64,000 bases of DNA, taken from NCBI RefSeq assembly GCF_003751945.1, contig NZ_RJKL01000001.1:496001-560000 (forward strand). Reading direction: 5' to 3'. The translations under genes and the position numbers were made by a program. A model generated the notes under the pieces. It worked only from the letters and a program-made list of their open reading frames with translations, made no database searches and was not told the origin of the DNA. The stretch's first letter is position 1; each line of letters starts with the position of its first letter. The stretch comes from Couchioplanes caeruleus. Lineage in GTDB: Bacteria; Actinomycetota; Actinomycetes; Mycobacteriales; Micromonosporaceae. This document shows, piece by piece, positions 1 to 9,966 of this stretch.

Positions 1-2360
<2,360 letters not shown>

Positions 2361-2367
<7 letters not shown>

Positions 2368-2396
2368 CCGCCCGGCCACGGCCGGGCGGTCAGGCG
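2361..2396 (+). terminator. Perfect 17-bp hairpin overlapping the UvrA-like stop codon
   Basis: The left arm 2361-2377 and right arm 2380-2396 are exact reverse complements separated by two bases (a four-base loop once the innermost pair opens). The left arm includes the stop codon at 2365-2367. There is no long T tract, as is usual for actinobacterial terminators. Confidence 0.75.
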
Positions 2397-2428
2397 CGCA
2401 GCCACCGCCCGGGCCCGATGAGGCGGAT

Positions 2429-2518
2429 GGCTCGGCTCCCGAACCGATCTGGCGAGCCGGCTCAGCTCCCGACCCGATCGGGCGGGCCGGCTCGGCTCCG
2501 GCCTGATCGGGCGGGTGG
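2429..2518. repeat. Three-copy 30-bp tandem repeat
   Basis: Units at 2429-2458, 2459-2488 and 2489-2518 share the pattern GGCTCNGCTCC...GATC.GGCGGG with a few substitutions; the third copy is one base shorter before its GATC. It lies between the UvrA-like terminator and a decayed gene, in no convincing reading frame. Confidence 0.7.
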
Positions 2519-2532
2519 CCGGCGACCGCCGG

Positions 2533-2845
2533 TCAGCGGGTGAAGAGGGCGAAGCGGGTCCGGGAATGGCCGCCCACAGTGGTGAAGGCGCCGCCGACGG
2601 CGAGCCGGTACCGGGCCGCGTCGGCGGTCAGCACGTGCACTCCACCGTGCCGTTCGCGCGCGGGTTCCAGGCGGTCAGCCGCCTGCGTCCGTCGAGGGCC
2701 GCCAGCTTGACCCGGGACGCGTAGCCTGCCGGGCAGCCGAGCCGGCGGATCGTGCCGGTCGACCGGCACGCCCGGTCGAAGTGGCCGCCGACGTGACGCC
2801 GTGCAGCACCGCGACGGTGGGCACGTCGCCGTCGAAGAGTTGAAG
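2533..2845 (-). pseudogene. Frameshifted remnant of a delta-60-repeat (beta-propeller-like) protein
   Basis: No single frame is open, but three minus-strand frames join into one recognisable repeat pattern. One frame gives VPTVAVLHGV, the next gives VGGHFDRAC, then YASRVKLAALDGR and LTAWNPRANGTV, and after a two-base offset near 2636-2640 a third gives YRLAVGGAFTTVGG and ends ALFTR-stop at 2533. The order 'VGGHF - LAALD - WNP.ANGTV - LAVGG.FTTVGG' is typical of secreted actinobacterial delta-60-repeat propeller proteins. At least two frameshifts and the lack of an N-terminus mark it as decayed. It lies directly downstream of the GGDEF gene on the same strand. Confidence 0.6.
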
Positions 2846-2892
2846 GCCCGAGCGGCGACGGCCCCGTCCGGAACGACCCCCGGAGCCGCGGA

Positions 2893-3948
2893 TCATGGCA
2901 CCGCCGCGCCGGAGCGCCGCTTGCGCCGGTACATGGCCGCGTCGGCCCGGGCGATCAGGGTCTGGACGTCGTCGCCGGCCGCGCCGAGCGCCCAGCCCAC
3001 GCTGGCACCGACGCGGTGCACCCCGGCGCCCGCGGGGATGGGCTCGGCGATCGCCGCCCGCAGGCGCTCGGCCGTCCCGGCGATGGTGGCGGCCAGGTCG
3101 GTGCCGGTGAGCACGGCCACGAACTCGTCCCCGCCGGTACGCGCGATCACCTCGTCGCCGCGCAGGTGCCGCCGCAGCCGGCCGGCGACCACCCGGAGCA
3201 CCTCGTCGCCGGCCTCGTGCCCGTCGGCGTCGTTGACCCGCTTGAAGCCGTCCAGGTCGACCACGAGCACCCCGACCTGGGTGCCGGGCCACCGGCCGAT
3301 CGCGTCCGCGCGGGTCTTCAGCAGACTGCGGTTGGCCAGACCGGTCAGGCTGTCGTGGGTGGCGGCGTGCTGGGCCTCGGCCCGGCTCTGCTCCAGCGCC
3401 GAATGCAGCCGGGCGTGTTGGATCGCGATCGCCGCGTGCTCGGCGAACAGGGCCAGGATCTCCTGCTGCTCGGGACCGGGCTTGCGCAGCCCCTCGGGCA
3501 GATCGACGCTGAGTACCCCGACCCATTCCCCCGAGGGCGCCATCAGCGGGGCGAACAGGCAGTCCTTCGGGTGCCACCCGTCCGGGTCGTCGGTCTCCTC
3601 GATCGGCGGGGTCCAGCTGTAGAGGCTCTCCGGCACGCCGGTGCGGTGGTCCACGAAGTACAGCGCGCCCCAGCGCTCGGAACGCCGGAACAGCTCCTGC
3701 CAGTTCTCCGCCGAGCCCCGGACGCCGAGGAGGTCGCGGCGCAGGTCGTCGCTGCCGGCCACGGCGACGGTGGTGTAGTCGCCGTTCGGCTCGGCGAGGT
3801 TGACCGCGGCCAGGCCGAACCCGGCGGCCTCGACGACGCCGCAGGCCACGGCCTCGAGCGTACGGGTCAGGTCCAGGCTGGCGTGCACCCGCTTGGTGAC
3901 CGCGTGCAAGGTCCGCAGCGCCTGCAACTGGGCGTCGGCAGCGGCCAT
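2893..3948 (-). CDS. GAF-GGDEF diguanylate cyclase
   Basis: A cytoplasmic 351-residue protein. Residues about 1-185 form a GAF-like sensory region with no membrane segment, and about 190-345 form a GGDEF domain. DSLTGLANR marks its start, VDLDGFKRVND follows, and the active-site loop TGGDEF is intact near residue 271, so cyclic di-GMP synthesis is likely. The allosteric inhibitory site upstream reads RGDE instead of RxxD, so product inhibition may be weakened. The ATG follows a strong GGAGGGAGG ribosome site. It is divergent from the hydrolase at 4085 across 136 bp. The GAF ligand cannot be read from sequence. Confidence 0.9.
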   Translation of the reverse strand: MAAADAQLQALRTLHAVTKRVHASLDLTRTLEAVACGVVEAAGFGLAAVNLAEPNGDYTTVAVAGSDDLRRDLLGVRGSAENWQELFRRSERWGALYFVDHRTGVPESLYSWTPPIEETDDPDGWHPKDCLFAPLMAPSGEWVGVLSVDLPEGLRKPGPEQQEILALFAEHAAIAIQHARLHSALEQSRAEAQHAATHDSLTGLANRSLLKTRADAIGRWPGTQVGVLVVDLDGFKRVNDADGHEAGDEVLRVVAGRLRRHLRGDEVIARTGGDEFVAVLTGTDLAATIAGTAERLRAAIAEPIPAGAGVHRVGASVGWALGAAGDDVQTLIARADAAMYRRKRRSGAAVP

Positions 3949-4084
3949 CGCGCCTCCCTCCGCGGCGTCCTGATCGACTGACGGTAGTCCATCGGTCGCC
4001 GAGCCGGTGGCCCCGATGCCCGCATGTCCGCGATCGCGAGGAAATCGATGTCACACTTTGCCCTCGGGTAGCAAGATCAACCCC

Positions 4085-4840
4085 ATGACGATCTCTCATG
4101 ACGTGTCCGGCACCGGGTCCACCGTCCTGTTCGTACACTCCACCGTCGTCGACCGCCGCATGTGGGACCCGCAGGTGCCCGCCCTCACCGCGGCCGGATA
4201 CCGCGTGGTGCGGTGCGACCTGCGCGGCTACGGCGACAGCCCGGTCCCCGACCGGCCGTACGACAACGCCGGCGACGTCCTGGACCTGCTGGACCTGGTC
4301 GGCGCCGATTCGGCGGCCCTGGTCGGCGCGTCGGGCGGCGGACGCGTGTGTCTGGAACTGGCCGCCCGCCGGCCGGACCGCGTCCACGCCCTGGCCCTGC
4401 TGTGCACCGCCGTCGCGGACCACGAACCGAGCGCGGAGCTGCGGGCGTTCGGCGACCGCGAGGACGAGCTGCTCGAGGCGGGCGACGTCGCGGGCGCCAC
4501 CGAGCTGAACGTGGCGACGTGGCTGGGACCGCACGCCGACGACGCCACCCGCGACCGGGTCCGGCTGATGCAGCGGCACGCCTTCGAGGTGCAGCTCGCG
4601 GCGACGGAGGAGTTCCCGGCGGTCCGCACCCCGGTGGACCTGTCGGCGATCACGGCGCCGAGCCTGATCGTCTCGGGCGACCACGACGTGATCGACTTCC
4701 GCGAGATCGCCACGCGGCTGGCCGCCGGGCTGCCCGGGTCGCGGCACGTGGAGCTGGACTGGGCGGGGCACCTTCCCAGCCTGGAACGCCCTGAAGTCGT
4801 CAACGAACTGCTGCTCGACTTTCTCGCGAACCGGATATAG
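4085..4840 (+). CDS. Alpha/beta hydrolase
   Basis: A 251-residue single-domain hydrolase. VLFVHSTVVDRRMW replaces the usual HGxx oxyanion loop, the nucleophile elbow GASGG lies near residue 83, an acid candidate sits in SGDHDVIDF, and the catalytic histidine is in WAGHLPSLERP close to the C-terminus. There is no signal peptide. I chose ATG 4085 because homology begins right after it; an in-frame start at 4007 would add a basic, non-homologous leader. No good Shine-Dalgarno is visible, and TAGCAAGAT just upstream could be a -10 for a nearly leaderless message. Substrate unknown. Confidence 0.85.
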   Translation: MTISHDVSGTGSTVLFVHSTVVDRRMWDPQVPALTAAGYRVVRCDLRGYGDSPVPDRPYDNAGDVLDLLDLVGADSAALVGASGGGRVCLELAARRPDRVHALALLCTAVADHEPSAELRAFGDREDELLEAGDVAGATELNVATWLGPHADDATRDRVRLMQRHAFEVQLAATEEFPAVRTPVDLSAITAPSLIVSGDHDVIDFREIATRLAAGLPGSRHVELDWAGHLPSLERPEVVNELLLDFLANRI

Positions 4841-4881
4841 TCACGGACGTCGATGCCCCTGTTCGGGAAGGCAGGTTCCCG

Positions 4882-6159
4882 TTGCGCCTGTTGCCGGTGC
4901 TCGCCGTCTGCGCCACGTTGCTGAGCGTGCCCCAGGCCGCCTCGGCCGCCGCTCCCCCGGCCTGTCTCGACCGCGGAGCCGCCGTCACCTACGAGGAGAG
5001 TCGCATCGAGACGCCCGCGCCGCCGGGCGGGACCCGGGTGCCGTACCACCTGGTCGACGTGGGCGGCTTCGGCCCGTACGTGGCGGCGCTGCAGCGCGAC
5101 CTCTGCCGCGTGTCGTCCGCGGAGTCCGCACGCAGGCTGCTGGAGCAGCACGGCACGCGGCTGTGGCAGACCGCCGTCGCCCGCGCGCAGGGCCGGATCA
5201 GGATGGGCACCATCGACCGGTACGACGACCGCCCGCTCTACTGGTCACGCCTGATGGGTACCCGCGACATCCGCCAGTGGCGGCCGCGGTTCCCGCTCGG
5301 CGAGGCGGACCGCACCGCCCTGCTGCGGACCTACGAGTACGCGGCCCGCGGGGTGGCGCACACGAGCTTCTCCGACGGGGTGCGGCGCGTGCTGGTCAGC
5401 GGCTTCGACCCGTACCAGCTCAACGGGGAGATCCGTCGCTCGAACCCGTCGGGCGCGTCGGCGCTGCAACTCGACGGCCTGACCTACCGCGACGGTGACG
5501 AGACGGTCCGGGTGCGGTCCGTCGTGCTGCCCGTGACCTGGAGCGGCTTCGACGCCGGCATCGTGGAGGACGCGTTCGGGCCGCATCTCAGCCCCGGTGC
5601 CCGGGAGCCCGCCGATCTGATCATGACGATCAGCCAGGGCAACCGCGGGGTCATGGTCGTCGAGCAGTGGGCCGGCGCGTGGCGAGGCGGCTTCCCGGAC
5701 AACAACAACGAGGGCGAGGCGGAGCTCATCCCGCCGGCGCCGCGGTGGCCGCAGCCGTCGCCCACCCCGGAGTTCATCGAGACGACGCTGCCACACCAGG
5801 CGATGACCGGCGCGGGGACGGGCCCGTGGCCGACCACCCTCAACCCACGCATCTGCGAGTGGCCCGCGGGCACCCGCCCGTCCGGCCCGGTGCAGTGCCA
5901 CGGCAACGGCCCCTCGCCGGGCGGTCAGGCCCAGGCCGGCGGCGGCGGCAACTACCTGTCGAACGAGAGCATGTACCGCGCCAACCGGCTGCGGCGGGAG
6001 CTGGGTGCGACCGGCGTGCCCGGCGGCCACCTGCACATCTCCGCCCTGGTCTACCCGTCCGACCCCCTGGTCGTCATCGACGACGCGTTCGCCGCGGACC
6101 GCGCCGCTACCGTCGACCAGACGGTCGCCCTGGTGCGGGCGGCCGGCGCGGCGGCGTAG
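4882..6159 (+). CDS. Secreted pyroglutamyl-peptidase-like (C15) protein with Ser at the Cys position
   Basis: A 425-residue protein with a signal peptide of about 25 residues ending in ASA. The C-terminal half resembles pyrrolidone carboxylate peptidases: VLVSGFDPY near residue 173, NPSGASAL after it, a Glu in VVEQWA at the position of the catalytic Glu, and GGHLHI near 381 for the catalytic His. At the catalytic Cys position the sequence reads NYLSNESMYR, so Ser near residue 360 replaces Cys. As I recall, other secreted actinobacterial relatives share this. Start is TTG 4882 after GAAGGCAGG. Classic cysteine-peptidase activity is doubtful; a different hydrolytic chemistry or a binding role is possible. 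Confidence 0.75.
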   Translation: MRLLPVLAVCATLLSVPQAASAAAPPACLDRGAAVTYEESRIETPAPPGGTRVPYHLVDVGGFGPYVAALQRDLCRVSSAESARRLLEQHGTRLWQTAVARAQGRIRMGTIDRYDDRPLYWSRLMGTRDIRQWRPRFPLGEADRTALLRTYEYAARGVAHTSFSDGVRRVLVSGFDPYQLNGEIRRSNPSGASALQLDGLTYRDGDETVRVRSVVLPVTWSGFDAGIVEDAFGPHLSPGAREPADLIMTISQGNRGVMVVEQWAGAWRGGFPDNNNEGEAELIPPAPRWPQPSPTPEFIETTLPHQAMTGAGTGPWPTTLNPRICEWPAGTRPSGPVQCHGNGPSPGGQAQAGGGGNYLSNESMYRANRLRRELGATGVPGGHLHISALVYPSDPLVVIDDAFAADRAATVDQTVALVRAAGAAA

Positions 6160-6174
6160 GAGCAGAGCACGAAA

Positions 6175-6205
6175 AAGGCCGCCTCGCACGCAGCGGGGCG
6201 GCCTT
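6175..6205. terminator. Bidirectional terminator between the C15-like gene and fliQ
   Basis: Nine-base arms AAGGCCGCC (6175-6183) and GGCGGCCTT (6197-6205) flank a 13-base loop. A-rich bases precede it and TTCTCGT follows, so it can serve both convergent genes. Confidence 0.75.
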
Positions 6206-6221
6206 CTCGTACGTTCTCAGA

Positions 6222-6494
6222 TCAGGACATCAGCAGCGTCGGAAGCTTCTCGAAGAGCTGCGTCGTGTACGTCATCATCTCGTGCAGCATCCAGTTGCCC
6301 GAGAACAGCATCGCCGCACCCACCGCGATCGCCTTCGGCACGAACGACAGCGTCGCCTCCTGGATCTGCGTCACCGACTGGAACAACGAGATCGCGAAAC
6401 CGATCAGCAACGCCGTCAGCAGCGTCGGCGCGCTCATCTTCGCCGCGATGGTCATGGCCTGCAGTCCCAGCTCAACGATCTGCGTGTCCGTCAT
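6222..6494 (-). CDS. fliQ: Flagellar export-gate protein FliQ
   Basis: A 90-residue membrane protein of exactly the usual FliQ length, with two hydrophobic segments (about residues 15-40 and 50-75). It carries family features: the N-terminal MTDTQIVELG, the central PTLLTALLIGFAISLFQS, and QIQEATLSFVPK between the helices. FliQ forms part of the membrane gate (with FliP and FliR) through which flagellar proteins are exported. I start it at ATG 6494 after GAAGAGGATGGC; a longer in-frame start at 6548 would add 18 unrelated residues. No other flagellar structural gene lies in this window, which is unusual because fliQ normally sits in a fliPQR block. The related type III secretion SctS is a less likely alternative. 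Confidence 0.88.
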   Translation of the reverse strand: MTDTQIVELGLQAMTIAAKMSAPTLLTALLIGFAISLFQSVTQIQEATLSFVPKAIAVGAAMLFSGNWMLHEMMTYTTQLFEKLPTLLMS

Positions 6495-6556
6495 GCCATC
6501 CTCTTCGGGCCCCACGGCGCCCCGACGAGTGCACAACGGTCGCACCACGGTTGCAG

Positions 6557-7522
6557 TCAGGTTCGCGCCGCCGGATTTCTCAAGTCGGTGAAAGCGGCCC
6601 GTACGGCTTGCTCTGCGACCGTCCGTACCTTTTCGTCGGTCAGTCCCGTGGCATGGCGGGCGAGGGCGTACTCCTGGGACAGAGTGACGTCACTGACCCG
6701 GGGGTTGTCCGTGTTGAGGGTGACAGGTACGCCCGCCGCGAGCAGCGCGTGGATCTGGTGCTCGCGATACCCGGGTGCGGCACCGGTCTGGATGTTGCTG
6801 GTGAGGGCGACCTCGAGGGTGACTCCGGCGGCGGCCAGCTCGGCCATCAGCGCGGGGTCCTCCGCCGAGCGCACGCCATGCCCGATGCGCTCGGCACCCA
6901 GGTCGCGCACCGCGGCACGGACGCTCTCCGGGCCTGCGGCCTCCCCGGCGTGCACCGTGATGTGCAGCCCGGCGTCGCGCACCGCCCGGAACGCGGGGCG
7001 GAACAGGTCCGCGGCGTACCCGGCCTCGTTGCCGGCCAGATCCACCCCGCAGAACATCTCCCGGCGGGTGAGGAACGTCGACACCTGCGCGACGGCCGCC
7101 TCGGGGCCCAGGTCGCGCAGGATCGTGGCGATGAGTCCGACCTTCAGCCCGGTGACCTCCGAGCCGGCCGCGACGCCCTCGGCGACCGCGTCGGCGACCG
7201 CCTCGGGTGCCAGGCCGGTCTGCTGCCGGATGAAGTACGGGCTGAACCGGAACTCCACGTAGTCGAGGCCGTCGTTGAACGCGTCCTCGACGGCCTCCCG
7301 CGCCACCCGCCGCCAGTCGTCGGGCCCGGCGATCACCCCGATCCGGTCGTCCACCTTCGCGAGGTACGGCAGCAGCCCGCCCATCGCCCCGTGCGCCACG
7401 AGCTCGTCGCGGGGCCGGCCCAGCTTCGCGAACGGGTGCCCGTCACGCCGCGCGATGTCGAGAAACGTGCTGGAGCGGATCGACCCCTCCAGGTGCCGGT
7501 GCAGGTCGATCAGGGGCAGCAT
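6557..7522 (-). CDS. Adenosine deaminase family amidohydrolase
   Basis: A 321-residue cytoplasmic enzyme of the adenosine/adenine deaminase family. The metal-binding HRH (DLHRHLEGS, residues 8-10) is at the N-terminus as expected, followed by HAGEAAGPE (metal and proton-relay residues), GHGVR, SNIQTG and the catalytic LNTDNP. Such enzymes hydrolyse the 6-amino group of adenosine or related purines to hypoxanthine nucleosides; exact substrate preference cannot be fixed here. ATG 7522 is chosen because GAGGAGGACGG precedes it and the HRH motif begins seven residues later. It lies 62 bp upstream of fliQ on the same strand, so the two may share a transcript although the functions look unrelated. 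Confidence 0.87.
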   Translation of the reverse strand: MLPLIDLHRHLEGSIRSSTFLDIARRDGHPFAKLGRPRDELVAHGAMGGLLPYLAKVDDRIGVIAGPDDWRRVAREAVEDAFNDGLDYVEFRFSPYFIRQQTGLAPEAVADAVAEGVAAGSEVTGLKVGLIATILRDLGPEAAVAQVSTFLTRREMFCGVDLAGNEAGYAADLFRPAFRAVRDAGLHITVHAGEAAGPESVRAAVRDLGAERIGHGVRSAEDPALMAELAAAGVTLEVALTSNIQTGAAPGYREHQIHALLAAGVPVTLNTDNPRVSDVTLSQEYALARHATGLTDEKVRTVAEQAVRAAFTDLRNPAART

Positions 7523-7681
7523 CGCCCGTCCTCCTCGGTCGTCGGGTGCGAAACGGTGGTTTCCGTCCGTGTCTCCCCTCACCAGTCGATCTTGTCAGGC
7601 CGGCGGGCCGGCGGGCCGATGGGTCTGCAAGGCCGCGACGGATCGGCGGCCGCTCCTGACCACCGCGACCGGAAACGGATC

Positions 7682-8716
7682 ATGTTCACCACCGCAATGC
7701 TCGGCTGGCTCGGCGCCGCACTGTCCATGACCCTCCCCTGGCCCCAGGTCTGGCGCTCCTGCGTCCAGCGCCGCACCGGCGGCCTGAACGCGACGAGCTG
7801 TTGGATGGGTGCGGCGATGCCGGCCGGCTGGGTCTCCTACGGGCTGCTGACCGGCGAGGCCGTGCAGGTGGTGACCAACACGGTGACCGGCACGGCCGGG
7901 CTCGCCGTCCTCGTCGTCTTGCTGGTGCGTCACGACGACCTGCGTCGCGGGCGCCGGCTGGTGCTGAGCGCCGCCGGCGCGGCGGCGGTGCTGGCCGCCG
8001 CGCTGGGCAGCGCCGCGGTCGCGCTCCTCACCGACGTCACGGCAGCCCAGCTCGCGGTGGTACTCGGCGCGGTGCTGGCCGTGGCCGCCGTCCTGTCGGC
8101 CGTCCCGCAGCCGTTGTCACTGCTGCGCGACCGTACGCAGGACGTCAGCGGACTCTCCCCGCTGCGCTGGGGACTGGCCGCGTTCACCTGCGCCTGCTGG
8201 ATGACCTACGGTCTCGCCACCGCCCAGCCGGCCGTCTGGCTGTCGGCGACGGCGGGCCTGGCCGGCGCGCTGATCGTCTGCTGGGTGCTGCTACCCGCCA
8301 ACCGCCCGGTCCCGGCCGCCGTGGGCGTGGCGCCGGTCGCCGCCCCGGCCCGAGGCGTGGCGCCGGTCGCCGCCCCGGCCCGAGGCGTGGCGCCGGTCGC
8401 CGCCCCGGCCCGGAGCGTGGCGCCGGTCGCCGCCCCGGCCCGAGGCGTGGCGCCGGTCGTCCGGGCGGCTCGGGCTACGGCTCGGGTCGTGCGTCCCGCC
8501 GGCGGTGCGGCTGTCACCGCGGCGCTTCCCCGGACCGCTCCGGCGACGGTCGTGCGCCCGGCGGCGGCCCGGGCCGTACGCCCGGCGTCGGCCGTGGCGC
8601 GCTCGGCCCGCCCGGTCAGCGGACCGGCCCGTCCGGGGTTCGTCCGGGTCGGCCGGCCCAGGGACGGCCAGGACCGGGTCCCGGCCCGCGCCGCCGCCGG
8701 GGCCGTCCTCGGCTGA
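7682..8716 (+). CDS. PQ-loop (SWEET-like) membrane protein with a repetitive Ala/Pro/Arg tail
   Basis: A 344-residue protein. Residues 1-210 hold about seven hydrophobic segments and two PQ-loop motifs, LPWPQVWRSC near the N-terminus and AVPQPLSLLRD near residue 140, giving the duplicated layout of SWEET/PQ-loop carriers that move sugars or small metabolites. Residues 215-344 form a long hydrophilic tail without homology. It begins with about 4.6 copies of GVAPVAAPAR and continues rich in Ala, Val, Arg and Pro. GGAAACGGA precedes ATG 7682. The basic disordered tail is unusual for this family and is likely cytoplasmic or wall-directed; topology is not certain. Confidence 0.7.
   Translation: MFTTAMLGWLGAALSMTLPWPQVWRSCVQRRTGGLNATSCWMGAAMPAGWVSYGLLTGEAVQVVTNTVTGTAGLAVLVVLLVRHDDLRRGRRLVLSAAGAAAVLAAALGSAAVALLTDVTAAQLAVVLGAVLAVAAVLSAVPQPLSLLRDRTQDVSGLSPLRWGLAAFTCACWMTYGLATAQPAVWLSATAGLAGALIVCWVLLPANRPVPAAVGVAPVAAPARGVAPVAAPARGVAPVAAPARSVAPVAAPARGVAPVVRAARATARVVRPAGGAAVTAALPRTAPATVVRPAAARAVRPASAVARSARPVSGPARPGFVRVGRPRDGQDRVPARAAAGAVLG
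8324..8460 (+). repeat. 30-bp minisatellite inside the PQ-loop gene
   Basis: Four full 30-bp units (8324-8353, 8354-8383, 8384-8413, 8414-8443) and a 17-base partial unit, nearly identical at DNA level. Each encodes GVAPVAAPAR; one copy has S for G. Near-identity suggests recent slippage. Confidence 0.9.
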
Positions 8717-8783
8717 GGCGGTCGACGCGAGCGCCGAAAGGTGCAGCGGTGAGCGGTACTTCCGGCTCGAAGGCAATCCGTGA

Positions 8784-8795
8784 ATGAAGCTTCAT
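8784..8795. promoter_or_regulatory. Palindrome upstream of the sugar-binding lipoprotein
   Basis: The perfect 12-bp palindrome ATGAAGCTTCAT lies 51 bp before the GTG start of the lipoprotein, in a less GC-rich stretch that could hold its promoter. An operator role is a guess from position. Confidence 0.3.
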
Positions 8796-8846
8796 GTCTG
8801 CCGCACTGGTAATCTTGCCGCGTTTTTCACTCATCGAGGAGAAGAC

Positions 8847-9959
8847 GTGCGCCGGAACCTGGTGGCCCTTGTGACGGCCGCGCTTGTGACCATGGGTGGT
8901 CTCACCGCCTGCACCGACGACGGCGAGAAGAAGGTCGGGGTCAAGCTGCGCGGTGGCGACGGCACGGGCAAGGTGGGCGTGATCCTGCCCGACACGACGA
9001 CCTCGCAGCGCTGGGGCACCGACGACCCGAAGCTGCTCAAGGCCGCCTTCGACGCCGCGAGCGTGCCGGTGGAGATCGAGAACGCCCGGGGCGACGCGGC
9101 GAACTTCCAGCGCATCGGCGACCGCATGATCGCCGAGGGCGCCACCGTGCTGATCATCGCGAACCTCACTCCGGAGAGCGGCAGGTACGTAATCGAGAAG
9201 GCACGCGCGGCCGGCGTGAAGACGATCGACTACGACCGGCTCACCGTCAACGGCGGCGCCAGCTACTACGTGAGCTTCGACAACGAGCTCGTCGGCCGGA
9301 TGCAGGGCGAGGGCCTGGTCCGGTGCCTGAAGGCCGGCGGCAAGCGGAAGACGCCGCCCCGCATCGCGTACCTCAACGGCGCGCCGGAGGACAACAACGC
9401 CACCCTGTTCAAGAACGGCTACGACTCGGTCCTGCAGCCGAAGTACGACGACGGCGTCTACCTCAAGGGCCCGGACCAGTCCGTCGACAGGTGGGACAAC
9501 GCGGTCGGCCGCACGATCTTCATCGAGATGCTCAACCAGTTCGACAACAAGATCGACGGGGTCCTGGCGGCCAACGACGGCCTCGGCAACGCGGCGATCA
9601 AGGAGCTGCGCAAGCGCGGAATGAACGGCACGGTGCCGGTGACCGGGCAGGACGCCACCGTGGAGGGCCTGCAGAACATCCTCGCCGGCGACCAGTGCAT
9701 GACGGTCTACAAGCCGATCAAGAAGGAGGCGGACGAGGCGGCGAAGCTCGCGATCGACCTCTTCAAGGGGCAGCCCGCGGAAGTGACCGAGCAGGTCAAG
9801 GACCCCGAGTCGGGCGCCTCGGTCCCGGCGGTGCTGAGTAAGCCGGAGGCCATCTTCAAGGACAACGTGGGCGACGTCATCAAGGACGGCTTCGTCGCCA
9901 AGAAGACGCTCTGCGCCGGCCGCTTCGCCAAGCTGTGCGAGCAGAACGGCATCAAGTAG
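8847..9959 (+). CDS. Xylose-type sugar ABC transporter substrate-binding lipoprotein
   Basis: A 370-residue periplasmic-binding-protein-like lipoprotein. The signal peptide ends in the lipobox LTAC. VGVILPDTTTSQRW, TIDYDRL, YYVSFDN, GPDQSV and VTGQDATVEG are typical of XylF-like type I sugar receptors. The GTG 8847 start follows GAGGAGAAG; an in-frame ATG at 8784 would bury the lipoprotein signal. No permease or ATPase gene is adjacent, so it must either use a transporter encoded elsewhere or act as a sensor receptor. It is a clear paralogue of the protein at 35780-36862, sharing the VGVILPDT, IDYDRLT and YYVSFDN blocks. Confidence 0.87.
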   Translation: MRRNLVALVTAALVTMGGLTACTDDGEKKVGVKLRGGDGTGKVGVILPDTTTSQRWGTDDPKLLKAAFDAASVPVEIENARGDAANFQRIGDRMIAEGATVLIIANLTPESGRYVIEKARAAGVKTIDYDRLTVNGGASYYVSFDNELVGRMQGEGLVRCLKAGGKRKTPPRIAYLNGAPEDNNATLFKNGYDSVLQPKYDDGVYLKGPDQSVDRWDNAVGRTIFIEMLNQFDNKIDGVLAANDGLGNAAIKELRKRGMNGTVPVTGQDATVEGLQNILAGDQCMTVYKPIKKEADEAAKLAIDLFKGQPAEVTEQVKDPESGASVPAVLSKPEAIFKDNVGDVIKDGFVAKKTLCAGRFAKLCEQNGIK

Positions 9960-9966
9960 CGGCACG

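Noticed and set aside
2429..2518. Short tandem repeats considered as a CRISPR array
   Set aside because: Units abut directly with no unique spacers; the same holds for the other arrays in the window.
2675..4771. A 698-codon open frame on the - strand
   Set aside because: It overlaps the GGDEF gene in another frame and the hydrolase gene antisense, with an Arg/Gly-rich meaningless product; only its last part coincides with the propeller remnant.
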